This document shows, in pieces, positions 36,996 through 45,091 of a DNA stretch of 64,000 nucleotides (position 1 is its first letter; every line of letters starts with the position of its first letter). A program made the position numbers and the translations under genes. The stretch is from JAGRGG01 sp965217265. GTDB taxonomy: Bacteria > Pseudomonadota > Alphaproteobacteria > Geminicoccales > Geminicoccaceae. The stretch lies in assembly GCA_965217265.1 (NCBI GenBank), contig CBDCHP010000012.1:434001-498000 (forward strand), in the 5' to 3' direction. The notes beneath the pieces are model-generated. The model was not told where the DNA came from and made no database searches. It saw only the letters and a list, made by a program, of their open reading frames with translations.

Positions 36996-38672
36996 ATGGA
37001 AAGCGCCATGCGCGCCGAACCCAGCATCCGAGGACGCCGCCGCCGCCGGACACCGGGCGCGCGGCTCTTGACGCTCGCCTCGCTCGTCGGCGCGCTGGTC
37101 GTGGGATTTCCTATCTTGAGCGTCTTCGTCAACCTGACGCAGCCGACCTCGGAAGTCTGGGGCCACTTGGCCCCCTCGCTCATCCAGCGCTACACCTGGA
37201 ACACGGCCCTTCTCGTCTCGGGCACCACGCTCAGCGCCGGGGCGATCGGGATCGGCGTCGCCTGGCTCGTCGTGGCGCACCGCTTTCTCGGCCGCGACAC
37301 CCTCGCCTGGGTGCTGATCCTGCCGCTCGCCTTCCCGTCCTACGTCTTGACCTACGCCTACTACGACCTGCTCGCGTTCGGCGGGCCGGTGCAGTCGGGG
37401 CTGCGCGCGCTGTTCGACTGGGGGCCGCGCGACTATTGGTTCCCGCGCCTCGCCAGCCTGCCGGGTGCGATCTTCGTCCTCACCTTCGCCCTCTACCCCT
37501 ACGTCTACCTCGCCGCGCGCGCCGCCTTCTTGCAGCAGTCGCGCACAGCACTCGAAGTCAGCCGGACGCTGGGCGAGGGCCGCCTCGGCACGTTTCGGCG
37601 CGTGACCCTGCCGCTCGCCCGGCCGGGGATCGTCGTCGGCCTGTCGCTGGTCGCGATGGAGACGATCGCCGACTACGGCGCCGTGGCGCTCCTGGGCGTG
37701 CAGACCTTCACGACCGGGATCTACAAGGCGTGGTTCTCGATGGGCGACCCGACGGCGGCGGCGCAACTGGCGGCCCTTCTCCTCGTCGGCGTCCTCGCCC
37801 TCGTCCTGGCCGAGCGGGCGCTGCGCCGCGGGCGCGTGACCAACGCCGGCGCCGCGCACCGCTTCGACGACGCCGACGGCAGGCTCGGCGGCCCGCGCGG
37901 CCTGATCGCGCTGCTCGTCTGCCTCGTGCCGGTGGCCCTGGGCGCCATCATTCCGGCGGCGACGCTGGTCGCGATGGCGCTCAGGCTGGACGGGCTCGGC
38001 ATCGACGCCGCGCTCGGCGCCGTGGCGCTGCGCAGCCTCGGCCTCGCCGCCGCGACGGCGCTCATCGCGGCCGGGCTCGGCCTCCTCATGGTCTACGGCG
38101 CCCGCCTCGACAAGGGCCCGCTCGTCGTCGGCCTGAACCGGCTCGCGGCCCTCGGCTACGCGGTGCCGGGGCCGGTGATCGCCGTCGGCGTGCTGGTCCC
38201 GCTCGCCGCCCTCGACCGGGGCCTCGGCGCCCTGGCCCAGGCGGTGCTCGGCGCGCCGGCCGGCCCCGTCGTCACCGGCAGCGCCCTGATCCTGATACTC
38301 GCCTACCTCGCCCGCTTCATGACCGTCTCGCTCGGCGCCATCGAGGCCGGCTTTGCCAAGGTGCGCCCGTCCCTGGAGGACGCGGCGTCCACGCTCGGCG
38401 TCGGCGCCATCGGCCGCCTGTTCACCGTCCACGCGCCGCTCATCTGGCCGGCACTCGGCACCTGCCTGCTGCTCGTCTTCGTCGACGTGATGAAGGAACT
38501 GCCGGTGACGCTGATCTTGAGGCCGTTCAACTTCGACACGCTCGCGGTGCGCACCTTCAACCTCGCCGCCGACGAGCGCCTCGCCGAGGCGGCGCTGCCG
38601 GCACTCGTCCTCGTCCTGGTCGGTCTGGCGCCGGTGATCCTGCTCTCGCGGCAGATCAGGCACGGGGGGTGA
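36996..38672 (+). CDS. Iron(III)-type ABC transporter permease (FbpB-like)
   Basis: 558 residues with two fused BPD_transp_1 permease halves, about twelve helices. Each half carries an EAA-type loop: EVSRTLGEGRLGTFRRVTLP in the first, then EDAASTLGVGAIGRLFTVHA in the second. This duplicated architecture is typical of FbpB/thiamin-type permeases. ATG 36996 is preferred; GTG 36966 and ATG 37008 are alternatives. The ATPase is encoded divergently rather than downstream, which is unusual, and FbpA is missing. Followed by repeat copy 8. Confidence 0.85.
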   Translation: MESAMRAEPSIRGRRRRRTPGARLLTLASLVGALVVGFPILSVFVNLTQPTSEVWGHLAPSLIQRYTWNTALLVSGTTLSAGAIGIGVAWLVVAHRFLGRDTLAWVLILPLAFPSYVLTYAYYDLLAFGGPVQSGLRALFDWGPRDYWFPRLASLPGAIFVLTFALYPYVYLAARAAFLQQSRTALEVSRTLGEGRLGTFRRVTLPLARPGIVVGLSLVAMETIADYGAVALLGVQTFTTGIYKAWFSMGDPTAAAQLAALLLVGVLALVLAERALRRGRVTNAGAAHRFDDADGRLGGPRGLIALLVCLVPVALGAIIPAATLVAMALRLDGLGIDAALGAVALRSLGLAAATALIAAGLGLLMVYGARLDKGPLVVGLNRLAALGYAVPGPVIAVGVLVPLAALDRGLGALAQAVLGAPAGPVVTGSALILILAYLARFMTVSLGAIEAGFAKVRPSLEDAASTLGVGAIGRLFTVHAPLIWPALGTCLLLVFVDVMKELPVTLILRPFNFDTLAVRTFNLAADERLAEAALPALVLVLVGLAPVILLSRQIRHGG

Positions 38673-38676
38673 CGTT

Positions 38677-38821
38677 GAACGCTGCGCGTGCGCTGCCGCG
38701 CGGGCTTCTTTTTCTCTTTTTTGCTTTTGTCCGAGGCCTGCCCTCGGCGTTGTGGCCAGTTCGAATACAAGTGATAAAAAAGAAAAGAGAAAGGCCCCGC
38801 GCCAGCGGACGCGAAGCGTTC
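38677..38821. repeat. Intergenic terminator-like inverted repeat, copy 8 (full)
   Basis: A full element between co-directional fbpB and the broken bdhA. Left hairpin GCTGCGCG/CGCGCGGGC followed by a T/C tract; right arm ends GAAGCGTT. The core is shortened and diverged (GTCCGAGGCCTGCCCTCGG), showing cores vary more than arms. bdhA's start is only ~25 bp past the right arm, so the element is part of its leader if transcription begins upstream. Confidence 0.82.
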
Positions 38822-38844
38822 CTCCCACCATCAAGGAAACTCTC

Positions 38845-39614
38845 ATGCTCAAAGGAAAGACCGCGATCGTCACCGGCTCGACGAGCGGGATCGGGCTCGG
38901 CATCGCGCACGGGCTGGCCGGGGCCGGCGTCGACCTCGTCATCAACGGCATCGAGCCGGAGGAGCAGGTCGAGCCGATCCGGGCCGAGTTGGCGTCGCAG
39001 GGCGTCGAGGTGCGCTACGACCGGGCCGACATGACGCGGCCGGACGCGATCCGCGCCATGGTCGAGGCGGCGGGCGAGGTCGACATTCTCATCAACAACG
39101 CCGGCATCCAGCACGTCGCCCCGGTCGAGGAATTCCCCGAGGCCAAGTGGGACGCGATCATCGCGATCAACCTCACCGTCCGCCTTTCCACACGACGAAG
39201 GCGGTCGTCGGCGGCATGAAGACGCGCGGCTGGGGCCGGATCATCAACATCGCCTCCGCGCACGGCCTCGTCGCCTCGCCCTACAAGTCGGCCTACGTCG
39301 CGGCGAAGCACGGCATCTTGGGCTTCACCAAGACGATCGCGCTGGAGGCCGCCGAGGCCGGCGTCACGGTGAACGCGATCTGCCCCGGCTACGTGCTCAC
39401 GCCATTGGTCGAGAAGCAGATCCCCGACACGGCGAGGGCGCGCGGCATCAGCGAGGCGGCGGTGGTGAGCGAGGTGATCCTGGCCCGCCAGCCGACCAAG
39501 CGCTTCGTCACCATCGAGGAGGTGGCGGCACTCGCCCTCTTCTTGTGCTCGGACGGCGCCGCCTCGATCACGGGGGGCGCGCAGACGATCGACGGCGGCT
39601 GGACGGCGGAGTAG
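38845..39614 (+). pseudogene. bdhA: 3-hydroxybutyrate dehydrogenase, broken by two 1-base insertions
   Basis: An SDR enzyme that oxidises D-3-hydroxybutyrate. The first frame (MLKGKTAIVTGSTSGIGLGI, NNAGIQHVAPVEEFP, AIIAINLT) is intact to 39177, then shifts. Coding resumes in another frame at 39186 (FHTTKAVVGGMKTRGWGRII, Ser in NIASAHG, YVAAK) and runs to the normal end (GGAQTIDGGWTAE). Comparing with the expected INLTSAFHTTK, one extra G (39178) and one extra T (in 39185-39187) explain it. Removing both gives a normal 255-residue protein. Either a recent pseudogene or sequencing error. Confidence 0.82.
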
Positions 39615-39628
39615 GGGCGGGCGCCGCC

Positions 39629-40576
39629 TCAGCCCGGGTCACGCTTGAGGGGCTGGGCGAGGCAGTGGATGCCGCCGCCGCGGGGCGCGAACATCGACAT
39701 GTCCGGGTCGTAGACCTTGAACCCCGTCGCCCGCAGCCGCGCGTTCAGGTCGATCGCGGACGCGCTGGACAGGACCCGATCGTCGCCGAGCGCCATCACG
39801 TTGCAGCCGAGGTTCATCGTCTCCTTGAAGCCGACCGGGACGATCTCGACCCGCTTCGCCCGTAGCCAGTCGAGGACGTCGTCGGGGACCGTCTCCAGAC
39901 AGACGGCGGCGCACTTGCTCGCCAGCATGCAGACCATCAGGTCGATGTGGACGTAGAAGCCGTCGATGGCGGCGTACTTGACCTCCCAGCCCTCCGTCTC
40001 CATCCAGCCGCCGACCTGACGCGCCGCGACCTCCTCGCAGCGCAACCCTGTGTAACCGATCAGGACGGAGCCTGGCTCGACGATGTTGAAGTCGCCGCCC
40101 TCGAAGTTGCCCGCCGTCACGAGGTCGTAGACCGGGATGCCTCGCGACAGGTAAAAGCGCAGGGCGTGGGCGTACTCGCCGCGCCGACGCGGGTTGGCCA
40201 ACTGGCAGACGACGGCGCCGAAAGGGGTCATGAAGCTCGAATCGCGGGCGTAGACGGCGTATTCCAGGCCCTCGTCCGCCGGCAGCGTGTGCACCGCGAC
40301 CCCGGCGTCGGCGTAGGCGTCGACCATCTCGCGGTGCTGGCGCACGGCCGCCTGCTTGTCCCACTTCAAGCCGCGACGCTCGCTCTCGCGCACGACCGAA
40401 CTGTAGGCCGCGTTCTCCATCGGCCCGAACGTCTCGACCGGGCCGAGCAGGACGTCGCGCAGGCGGCCGTACTCGGAATCGACGCCCCAGCGGCCCGCCG
40501 TCGGCGTTCCGCCCGCCGGGTCCCGCGCCATCAGCGGGGCGGTGCCGGCGCGGTCGATCGACGGCGGCCCGCTCAC
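39629..40576 (-). CDS. Arginine deiminase / amidinotransferase-fold hydrolase
   Basis: A 315-residue enzyme of the guanidino-group-modifying superfamily (arginine deiminase, DDAH, amidinotransferases). Motifs: ARDSSFMTPFGAVV, NFEGGDFNIV, HIDLMVCML (His-x-Asp), ETMNLGCNVMAL and the C-terminal GGGIHCLAQPL with the probable catalytic Cys. The substrate is a guanidine or related compound, not specified by sequence. The start is probably GTG at 40576, overlapping the stop of the small gene upstream (GTGA); ATG 40531 is an alternative. Confidence 0.82.
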   Translation of the reverse strand: MSGPPSIDRAGTAPLMARDPAGGTPTAGRWGVDSEYGRLRDVLLGPVETFGPMENAAYSSVVRESERRGLKWDKQAAVRQHREMVDAYADAGVAVHTLPADEGLEYAVYARDSSFMTPFGAVVCQLANPRRRGEYAHALRFYLSRGIPVYDLVTAGNFEGGDFNIVEPGSVLIGYTGLRCEEVAARQVGGWMETEGWEVKYAAIDGFYVHIDLMVCMLASKCAAVCLETVPDDVLDWLRAKRVEIVPVGFKETMNLGCNVMALGDDRVLSSASAIDLNARLRATGFKVYDPDMSMFAPRGGGIHCLAQPLKRDPG

Positions 40577-40767
40577 GCCTCGGGCTCGCCGCACGACCAG
40601 CGCACGACGTGCCACTTGGGGTGCTCTTGCGTCCAGCGCACGGCCTGGAGCTGGCCCTCGTAGAGGCACTGGATCATGCTGGTCGGGGGCGGGGCGAAGG
40701 ACGGGTAGACCGTCTGGCACTTGGCGGGCTGCGTCAGGAGGCAGGCGGTCATGACCAGTTCGAGCAT
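40573..40767 (-). CDS. Small conserved hypothetical protein
   Basis: A 64-residue Cys-containing protein (LELVMTACLLTQPAKCQTVY, YEGQLQAVRWTQEHPKWHVV, ending RWSCGEPEA). Small proteins with this LELV-TAC and EHP-W pattern are familiar in alphaproteobacterial genomes but have no known function. The hydrophobic N-terminus might be a short signal or just the core of a small disulfide-bonded fold. It is translationally coupled to the deiminase-like gene. Confidence 0.65.
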   Translation of the reverse strand: MLELVMTACLLTQPAKCQTVYPSFAPPPTSMIQCLYEGQLQAVRWTQEHPKWHVVRWSCGEPEA

Positions 40768-40866
40768 GTGGTCTCGCTTCCAAGTTGTCGCCGCCCTCTT
40801 GGCAACGATCGAGCGTAGAACTTACGTCGGGCCGGATGCCCGTCGATGCGCCCTTGTGTCCCGGCC

Positions 40867-42216
40867 CTAGTTCCCCGGCACCCCCTCCGCCACCGGCTGC
40901 GTCATGGTCATGAAGCGGCCGGAGGCGCCCCAGTCGTCGGTGCCGTCGGGATACCAGTAGACGTCGGCGTAGCCCAAAGCCAGCGCGCGCTTGGCGGCGT
41001 TCCAGGACATCCAGCAGTCGGCCTTGCAGAAGAAGAGAAGCGCGCGGTCCTTGTCGCCGCCGGTCAGCCGCTCCAGGCTGGATTTAAAGAAGCTCTGCGT
41101 CTCGTCGGGCAGGACGCCGTAGCCGGTGTTGGCGAGCCAGACGGCGCCGGGCAGCGTCTCGTGCTCGGGCGTTTGCCAGATCCGGCCCTCGGCCGGGGCC
41201 TCGGGCTCGCGCGCGGCCGGCAGGACGTCGAGGAGGATCGGCGACCTCTCGCGCATCAGCGCCTCGACGGCGTCGGCCGTGTCCACCACCGTCGCCCCTT
41301 CGAGCGTCGCCGGCACGGGCGAGCGGTAGTCGTCGGTGCGGTAGCCCTCGGGCTCCGCCACGCCCCCGGCGTCGGCCGCGGCCGTCGTCGCGCCCGCCGG
41401 GCCGACGAGGCGCCCGCCCCGGTCGAGCATCGGCACGCCGTAGGCGTGCAGGACCGCCTCGATGTCGTCGGCGCGGGTCCGCAGCGCCTCGTTCAGCCGG
41501 TGCTTCCAGTCGGCCTCGTTGCGGCGCACGCCCATCGAGATGCTGAAATGCAGGCGCACGCCGGGCGGCTCCTCGACGAGCGGCACCACGGTCATCGGCA
41601 CGTCCTGCAGCTTGGCATAGTAGCCGGCGATCGGCCCCCACAGGACCCCGACATCGACGGCACCCCCGGCGACGTCGGCGACGAGGTCGCGCGCCGGGTG
41701 GTCGTAGCGCGTGTCGGCCATGAGGGCGTAGCTGCGCAGGTTCTTGAGCAAGCCTTCCTGCGCCATGATCGTCACCGGCGGCGTCTGGGCGACGGCGCCG
41801 ATGCTCAGATCTTTGAGATCCGGGTCGGCGAGGTCCTCGACGTCGAGCCCGGCATCGGCGCGGTACAGGATCGCGAAGGTCGAGGTGTAGTAGGGGTTGG
41901 TGTTCTGCAAGAACTCGTTGGCGCTGGTCACGCCGATGACGACGTCGCACAGGCGTGCTGCCAGCGTGTTGCGATAGAAGCCGGTCGTGTCGGGGTAGTA
42001 GGTGTAGGTCACCGGCAGGCCGAGCTCGTCGCCGACGATCGCCGCGATCTTGTTCTCGAAGCCCGCGCCCTTGTCGTCGGAGAACGGCAGGTCGCTCGGC
42101 GGGGCGCAGACCCGAAGCGCGTCGCGGTCGACGAGGTCGCCGGTCGCGTCCTGCGCCCAGACTTGGGTGGCGATTGCTGCAAGGCCGATGGCGGCGGCGA
42201 GGAGGATCGTCCTCAC
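40867..42216 (-). CDS. xoxJ: XoxJ-type periplasmic binding protein fused to a CXXCW rhodanese-like domain
   Basis: 449 residues. A signal peptide (TILLAAAIGLAAIATQVWAQ) is followed by a family 3 solute-binding-like domain (~30-290: LRVCAPPSDLPFSDDKGAGF, VGVLWGPIAGYYA) of the quinoprotein-associated XoxJ/MxaJ type, which is thought to help dehydrogenase maturation. A second domain (~305-445, EGYRTDDYRSPVPATLEGAT to FFCKADCWMSWNAAKRALAL, VYWYPDGTDDW) is the PQQ-catabolism-associated CXXCW rhodanese-like protein, normally a separate gene. GTG start overlaps the xoxG stop. No break is visible, so the fusion looks real. Confidence 0.88.
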   Translation of the reverse strand: MRTILLAAAIGLAAIATQVWAQDATGDLVDRDALRVCAPPSDLPFSDDKGAGFENKIAAIVGDELGLPVTYTYYPDTTGFYRNTLAARLCDVVIGVTSANEFLQNTNPYYTSTFAILYRADAGLDVEDLADPDLKDLSIGAVAQTPPVTIMAQEGLLKNLRSYALMADTRYDHPARDLVADVAGGAVDVGVLWGPIAGYYAKLQDVPMTVVPLVEEPPGVRLHFSISMGVRRNEADWKHRLNEALRTRADDIEAVLHAYGVPMLDRGGRLVGPAGATTAAADAGGVAEPEGYRTDDYRSPVPATLEGATVVDTADAVEALMRERSPILLDVLPAAREPEAPAEGRIWQTPEHETLPGAVWLANTGYGVLPDETQSFFKSSLERLTGGDKDRALLFFCKADCWMSWNAAKRALALGYADVYWYPDGTDDWGASGRFMTMTQPVAEGVPGN

Positions 42217-42713
42217 CCCTTGCGCTCCTGCCAGACGGGGTCCTCGTCCTTGTCGATCCGCTCCGGCCGGCCGCGGCCGACGGCGTCGTTCGAGCGCGCC
42301 TTGAGGTAGGCGTAGATGTCGTCAACGTACAGCATGACGTTCGGGTCGTCGGCGAACGCCGGCATCACCTTCTGGCTCGCCTGATTGACCTCCTGCTTGC
42401 CGTTGACGACCATGTCGAGGAACTGGTCGTAGTCGAGCGACTTCAGCGATTCGGTCAGGTTCGGCGCGTACGAGCTGCCGAGCCCGTCCGGCCCGTGGCA
42501 GGTGTGGCAGGACGAACTGTAGCGGCGGTAGCCGTTGTAGGTGCCGAAATCGACCTGGCCCTGGTCGTTGACGGTGTAGGGGTGCTCGTACCAATCCTTC
42601 TCGTCGCCGCCCTGGGCCGCGGCTTGGACCTGGTCTTGGGCCTTGTCCTGGGCCTGGGCGGCGACGCAGCCCAGCGTGAGGGCACCCGCCAGGAGGAGCA
42701 GAGACTTGCGCAT
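42213..42713 (-). CDS. xoxG: Cytochrome c electron acceptor of the XoxF methanol dehydrogenase
   Basis: A 166-residue secreted c-type cytochrome with one heme motif CHTCHG and the probable axial Met in QKVMPAFADDPNVMLYV. The sequence GYRRYSSSCHTCHGPDGLGS matches methanol-metabolism-related cytochromes that take electrons from XoxF/MxaF. A signal peptide (LLLLAGALTLGCVAAQAQ) is followed by a Gln/Asp-rich linker. Between xoxF and xoxG lie 123 bp with three strong hairpins; its stop overlaps the xoxJ GTG. Confidence 0.9.
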   Translation of the reverse strand: MRKSLLLLAGALTLGCVAAQAQDKAQDQVQAAAQGGDEKDWYEHPYTVNDQGQVDFGTYNGYRRYSSSCHTCHGPDGLGSSYAPNLTESLKSLDYDQFLDMVVNGKQEVNQASQKVMPAFADDPNVMLYVDDIYAYLKARSNDAVGRGRPERIDKDEDPVWQERKG

Positions 42714-42740
42714 GGCGTTCCTTGATCGGTTACGTTGAGG

Positions 42741-42809
42741 GCGGCCGTCCCGGCGGCCGCGGGGGGGTCCCGTGAAGCGGGACGGCCCGGCCCCGTCGGG
42801 GGCCGGGCC
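42741..42809 (-). promoter_or_regulatory. Triple-hairpin array between xoxF and xoxG
   Basis: Three adjacent perfect inverted repeats: GCGGCCG/CGGCCGC (42741-42760), GTCCCG/CGGGAC (42767-42783) and an 11-bp stem GGCCCGGCCCC/GGGGCCGGGCC with 4-nt loop (42784-42809). No T-run follows, so this is not a plain intrinsic terminator. Inter-cistronic hairpins like these often protect the 3' end of an upstream highly expressed message; that would give more XoxF than XoxG. Confidence 0.6.
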
Positions 42810-42836
42810 GCGCCCTTCGATCGGCTCGGCCGGGGC

Positions 42837-44744
42837 TCAGTCGGGCAGCGCGAACACGGTCATCGAACCGCCGAGCTGGGTGTAGCTGGAGAGCGACTTG
42901 TAGGCGCCGACGGCCCCCAGACCCTCGGTGTCGCCGGTGAGGCCGGCCGCCAAGCCGATGCCGGCCCAGCCGCCGATGCCCGAGAGCACGGCGACGTACT
43001 GCTTGCCGTCGTGCTCGTAGGTGTTGACGTTGCCGATGATGCCGGACGGGGTCTTGAAGCTGAACAGCTCGTTGCCGTCCTTGTCGATCGCCTTCAAGAA
43101 GCCCTCCAGCGTGCCGTAGAAGACGACGTCGCCGGCGGTCGCAAGCGCGCCCGACCAGACCGAGAACGGCTCGGGCACCGACCAGACGACCTCGCCCTTG
43201 GCGGCGTCCCAGGCGATGAAGTTGCCCATGCCGCCGTGGCTGTCGGGGGCCGGGAACATGCTCAAGGTGGCGCCGACGTAGGGCTGGCCCGCCGTGTAGC
43301 TGACCTGGAACGGCTCGTAGTCCATGCAGACGTGGTTGGTCGGCACGTAGAACAGGCCGGTCTTGGGCGAGAAGGCCGCCGGCTGCTGGTCCTTCGAGCC
43401 CAAGGCCGCCGGGCAGATGCCGGTGGTGTTGACGTCCTCGCCCTGGGTCGAGGGCGACATCTCGGCGACGACCTGCGGCCGGCCGGTCTCCATGTCGACG
43501 TGGCTCGCCCAGTTGACCTGCGGGTCGTACTTCTCGGCGACGAGCAGTTCGCCGGTCTCGCGGTCCAGCGTGTAGCCGAAGCCGTTGCGATCGAAGGTGA
43601 CCAGGACCTTGCGCTGTTCGCCGTCGATCTCGAGCTCGGTCAGGATGTTCTCGTTGACGCCGTCGTAGTCCCACTCGTCGTGCGGCGTCTTTTGGTAGAA
43701 CCACTTGGCCATGCCGGTGTCGGCGTCGCGGGCCATGATCGTCATCGACCACTTGTTGTCGCCGGGGCGCTGCGCCGGGTTCCAGGTGCCGGGGTTGCCG
43801 GTGCCGTAGTAGACGAGGTTCAATTCAGGGTCGTAGGTGGTCCAGCCCCAGGTGGTGCCGCCGCCGATCTTCCACTGGTCGCCCTCCCAGCTCTCAAGGC
43901 TGCTGTCCTCGCCGATCGGCTGGCCCATCGCCATCGTCTGCTCGGGGTCGACCAGCATCTCCTCGTCGGGCCCGGTCGAGAAGGCGTTCCAGACCTCTTC
44001 GCCCGACTCGACGTTGTAGGCGGTCATGCGGCCGCGCACGCCGTACTCCCCGCCGGAGATGCCGACGATCACCTTGTCCTTCACGACGAGCGGCGACATC
44101 GTCATCGTCTCGCCCTTGGACGGGTCGCCGTTCTTGGCGGTCCAAAGCTCCTCGCCGGTCTTGGCGTCGAGCGCCACGAGCGTGGCGTCGGCCTGGTTCA
44201 AGAACAGCTTGCCGTCAGCGTAGGCGGGGCCGCGGTTGACCGTGTCGCAGCACATGACGCCGATCACGCTCGGGTCCTGGCGCGGCTCGTACTTCCAGAT
44301 GACGCGGCCCTGGTCGTTCAAGTCGAGCGCGTAGACGGTGTTGGGAAACGGCGTGTGGACGAACATCACGTCGCCGACGACGAGCGGCCCGCCCTCGTGG
44401 CCGCGCAAGACGCCGGTCGAGAACGTCCAGGCGACCTGGAGGTCCTCGACGTTATCGGCGGTGATCTGGTCCAGTTCGCTGTAGCGCGTGCCGGCGTAGT
44501 CGCCGAGCTGCATGACCCAGTTGGCCGGGTCGGACTGCAACTCTTCGAGGCTGCCCTCGGGCAACTGGACCTCGGCGTTCTTCTGCTGGGCCTGCTGCTG
44601 CTGGCTTTCCGGCGCCTCGATCTCCGGCACGCCGGCGGCGGCGTCGCCTTTCTCGTCCACGCCCAGGGTTCCCTGGTCCTGCGCGAGCGCGCCCCCGGCG
44701 AACAGGGCAAAGGCGGAAACGCCCGCCAGCATCGTCATTCTCAT
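42837..44744 (-). CDS. xoxF: Lanthanide-type PQQ-dependent methanol dehydrogenase
   Basis: A 635-residue periplasmic quinoprotein that oxidises methanol or related alcohols. Signal peptide with ALA-QD cleavage near residue 21. Eight-bladed propeller with vicinal Cys165-Cys166 (GVMCCDTVN). Metal/PQQ site residues visible: E233 (ISGGEYGVRG), N317 (GTGNPGTWNP), catalytic D359 and the extra D361 in HDEWDYDGVNE; the second Asp is the lanthanide-coordinating residue that separates XoxF from calcium MxaF. Residues ~25-70 are a Gln/Glu-rich extension (ESQQQQAQQKNAEVQ) not usual in the family. No mxaI partner is seen. Confidence 0.94.
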   Translation of the reverse strand: MRMTMLAGVSAFALFAGGALAQDQGTLGVDEKGDAAAGVPEIEAPESQQQQAQQKNAEVQLPEGSLEELQSDPANWVMQLGDYAGTRYSELDQITADNVEDLQVAWTFSTGVLRGHEGGPLVVGDVMFVHTPFPNTVYALDLNDQGRVIWKYEPRQDPSVIGVMCCDTVNRGPAYADGKLFLNQADATLVALDAKTGEELWTAKNGDPSKGETMTMSPLVVKDKVIVGISGGEYGVRGRMTAYNVESGEEVWNAFSTGPDEEMLVDPEQTMAMGQPIGEDSSLESWEGDQWKIGGGTTWGWTTYDPELNLVYYGTGNPGTWNPAQRPGDNKWSMTIMARDADTGMAKWFYQKTPHDEWDYDGVNENILTELEIDGEQRKVLVTFDRNGFGYTLDRETGELLVAEKYDPQVNWASHVDMETGRPQVVAEMSPSTQGEDVNTTGICPAALGSKDQQPAAFSPKTGLFYVPTNHVCMDYEPFQVSYTAGQPYVGATLSMFPAPDSHGGMGNFIAWDAAKGEVVWSVPEPFSVWSGALATAGDVVFYGTLEGFLKAIDKDGNELFSFKTPSGIIGNVNTYEHDGKQYVAVLSGIGGWAGIGLAAGLTGDTEGLGAVGAYKSLSSYTQLGGSMTVFALPD

Positions 44745-45091
44745 GTTGAGTTTAGCCTCCCAGAACGCGGCCGGAAGAAAGCCCCGATCACCCGGCGTGA
44801 TCGGGCGACTTTCTACTCGGCCGAGGATTTGGTCGAAAAGGCGGCAACCCTTGATCCTAAAGCCTCCCTGGCACCTGCGATCGGTCCGCCGTTCTTCCTC
44901 CGAGCAAAGTATAAACGAAAGTTCACATATCTAGGCAAGAGCGATTCCGTCGCGTATTTTCCTGACGGTGCGATGTTGTTCGAAAGACAGCCGACGCGAC
45001 TGCGCCCGTGCTGCGTTGCAGCAGAAGACGGCTATGATTACTGCAACGCAATAAATTACACGGGTTCAACCTTCGAGAAAGGGCCTTCACC
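44745..45091. promoter_or_regulatory. Divergent control region between xoxF and the relay operon, with a 10-bp dyad
   Basis: 347 bp with no gene, less GC-rich than its surroundings, which suits promoters for both directions. At 45012-45021 and 45041-45050 it contains a perfect 10-bp inverted repeat, TGCGTTGCAG and CTGCAACGCA, separated by 19 bp, a plausible operator about 40 bp upstream of the metallohydrolase gene. The T-N11-A logic of LysR sites could apply; a LysR gene lies at 50217. I do not see clear -35/-10 boxes. Confidence 0.5.

Noticed and set aside
39147..39614. The second half of bdhA as an independent short dehydrogenase gene
   Set aside because: It lacks the cofactor-binding N-terminus, and its first residues (before FHTTK) are an out-of-frame reading of the same bdhA codons.
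44745..45091. A riboswitch or small RNA between xoxF and the relay operon
   Set aside because: The only strong structure is the 10-bp dyad; nothing matches a riboswitch fold I know.
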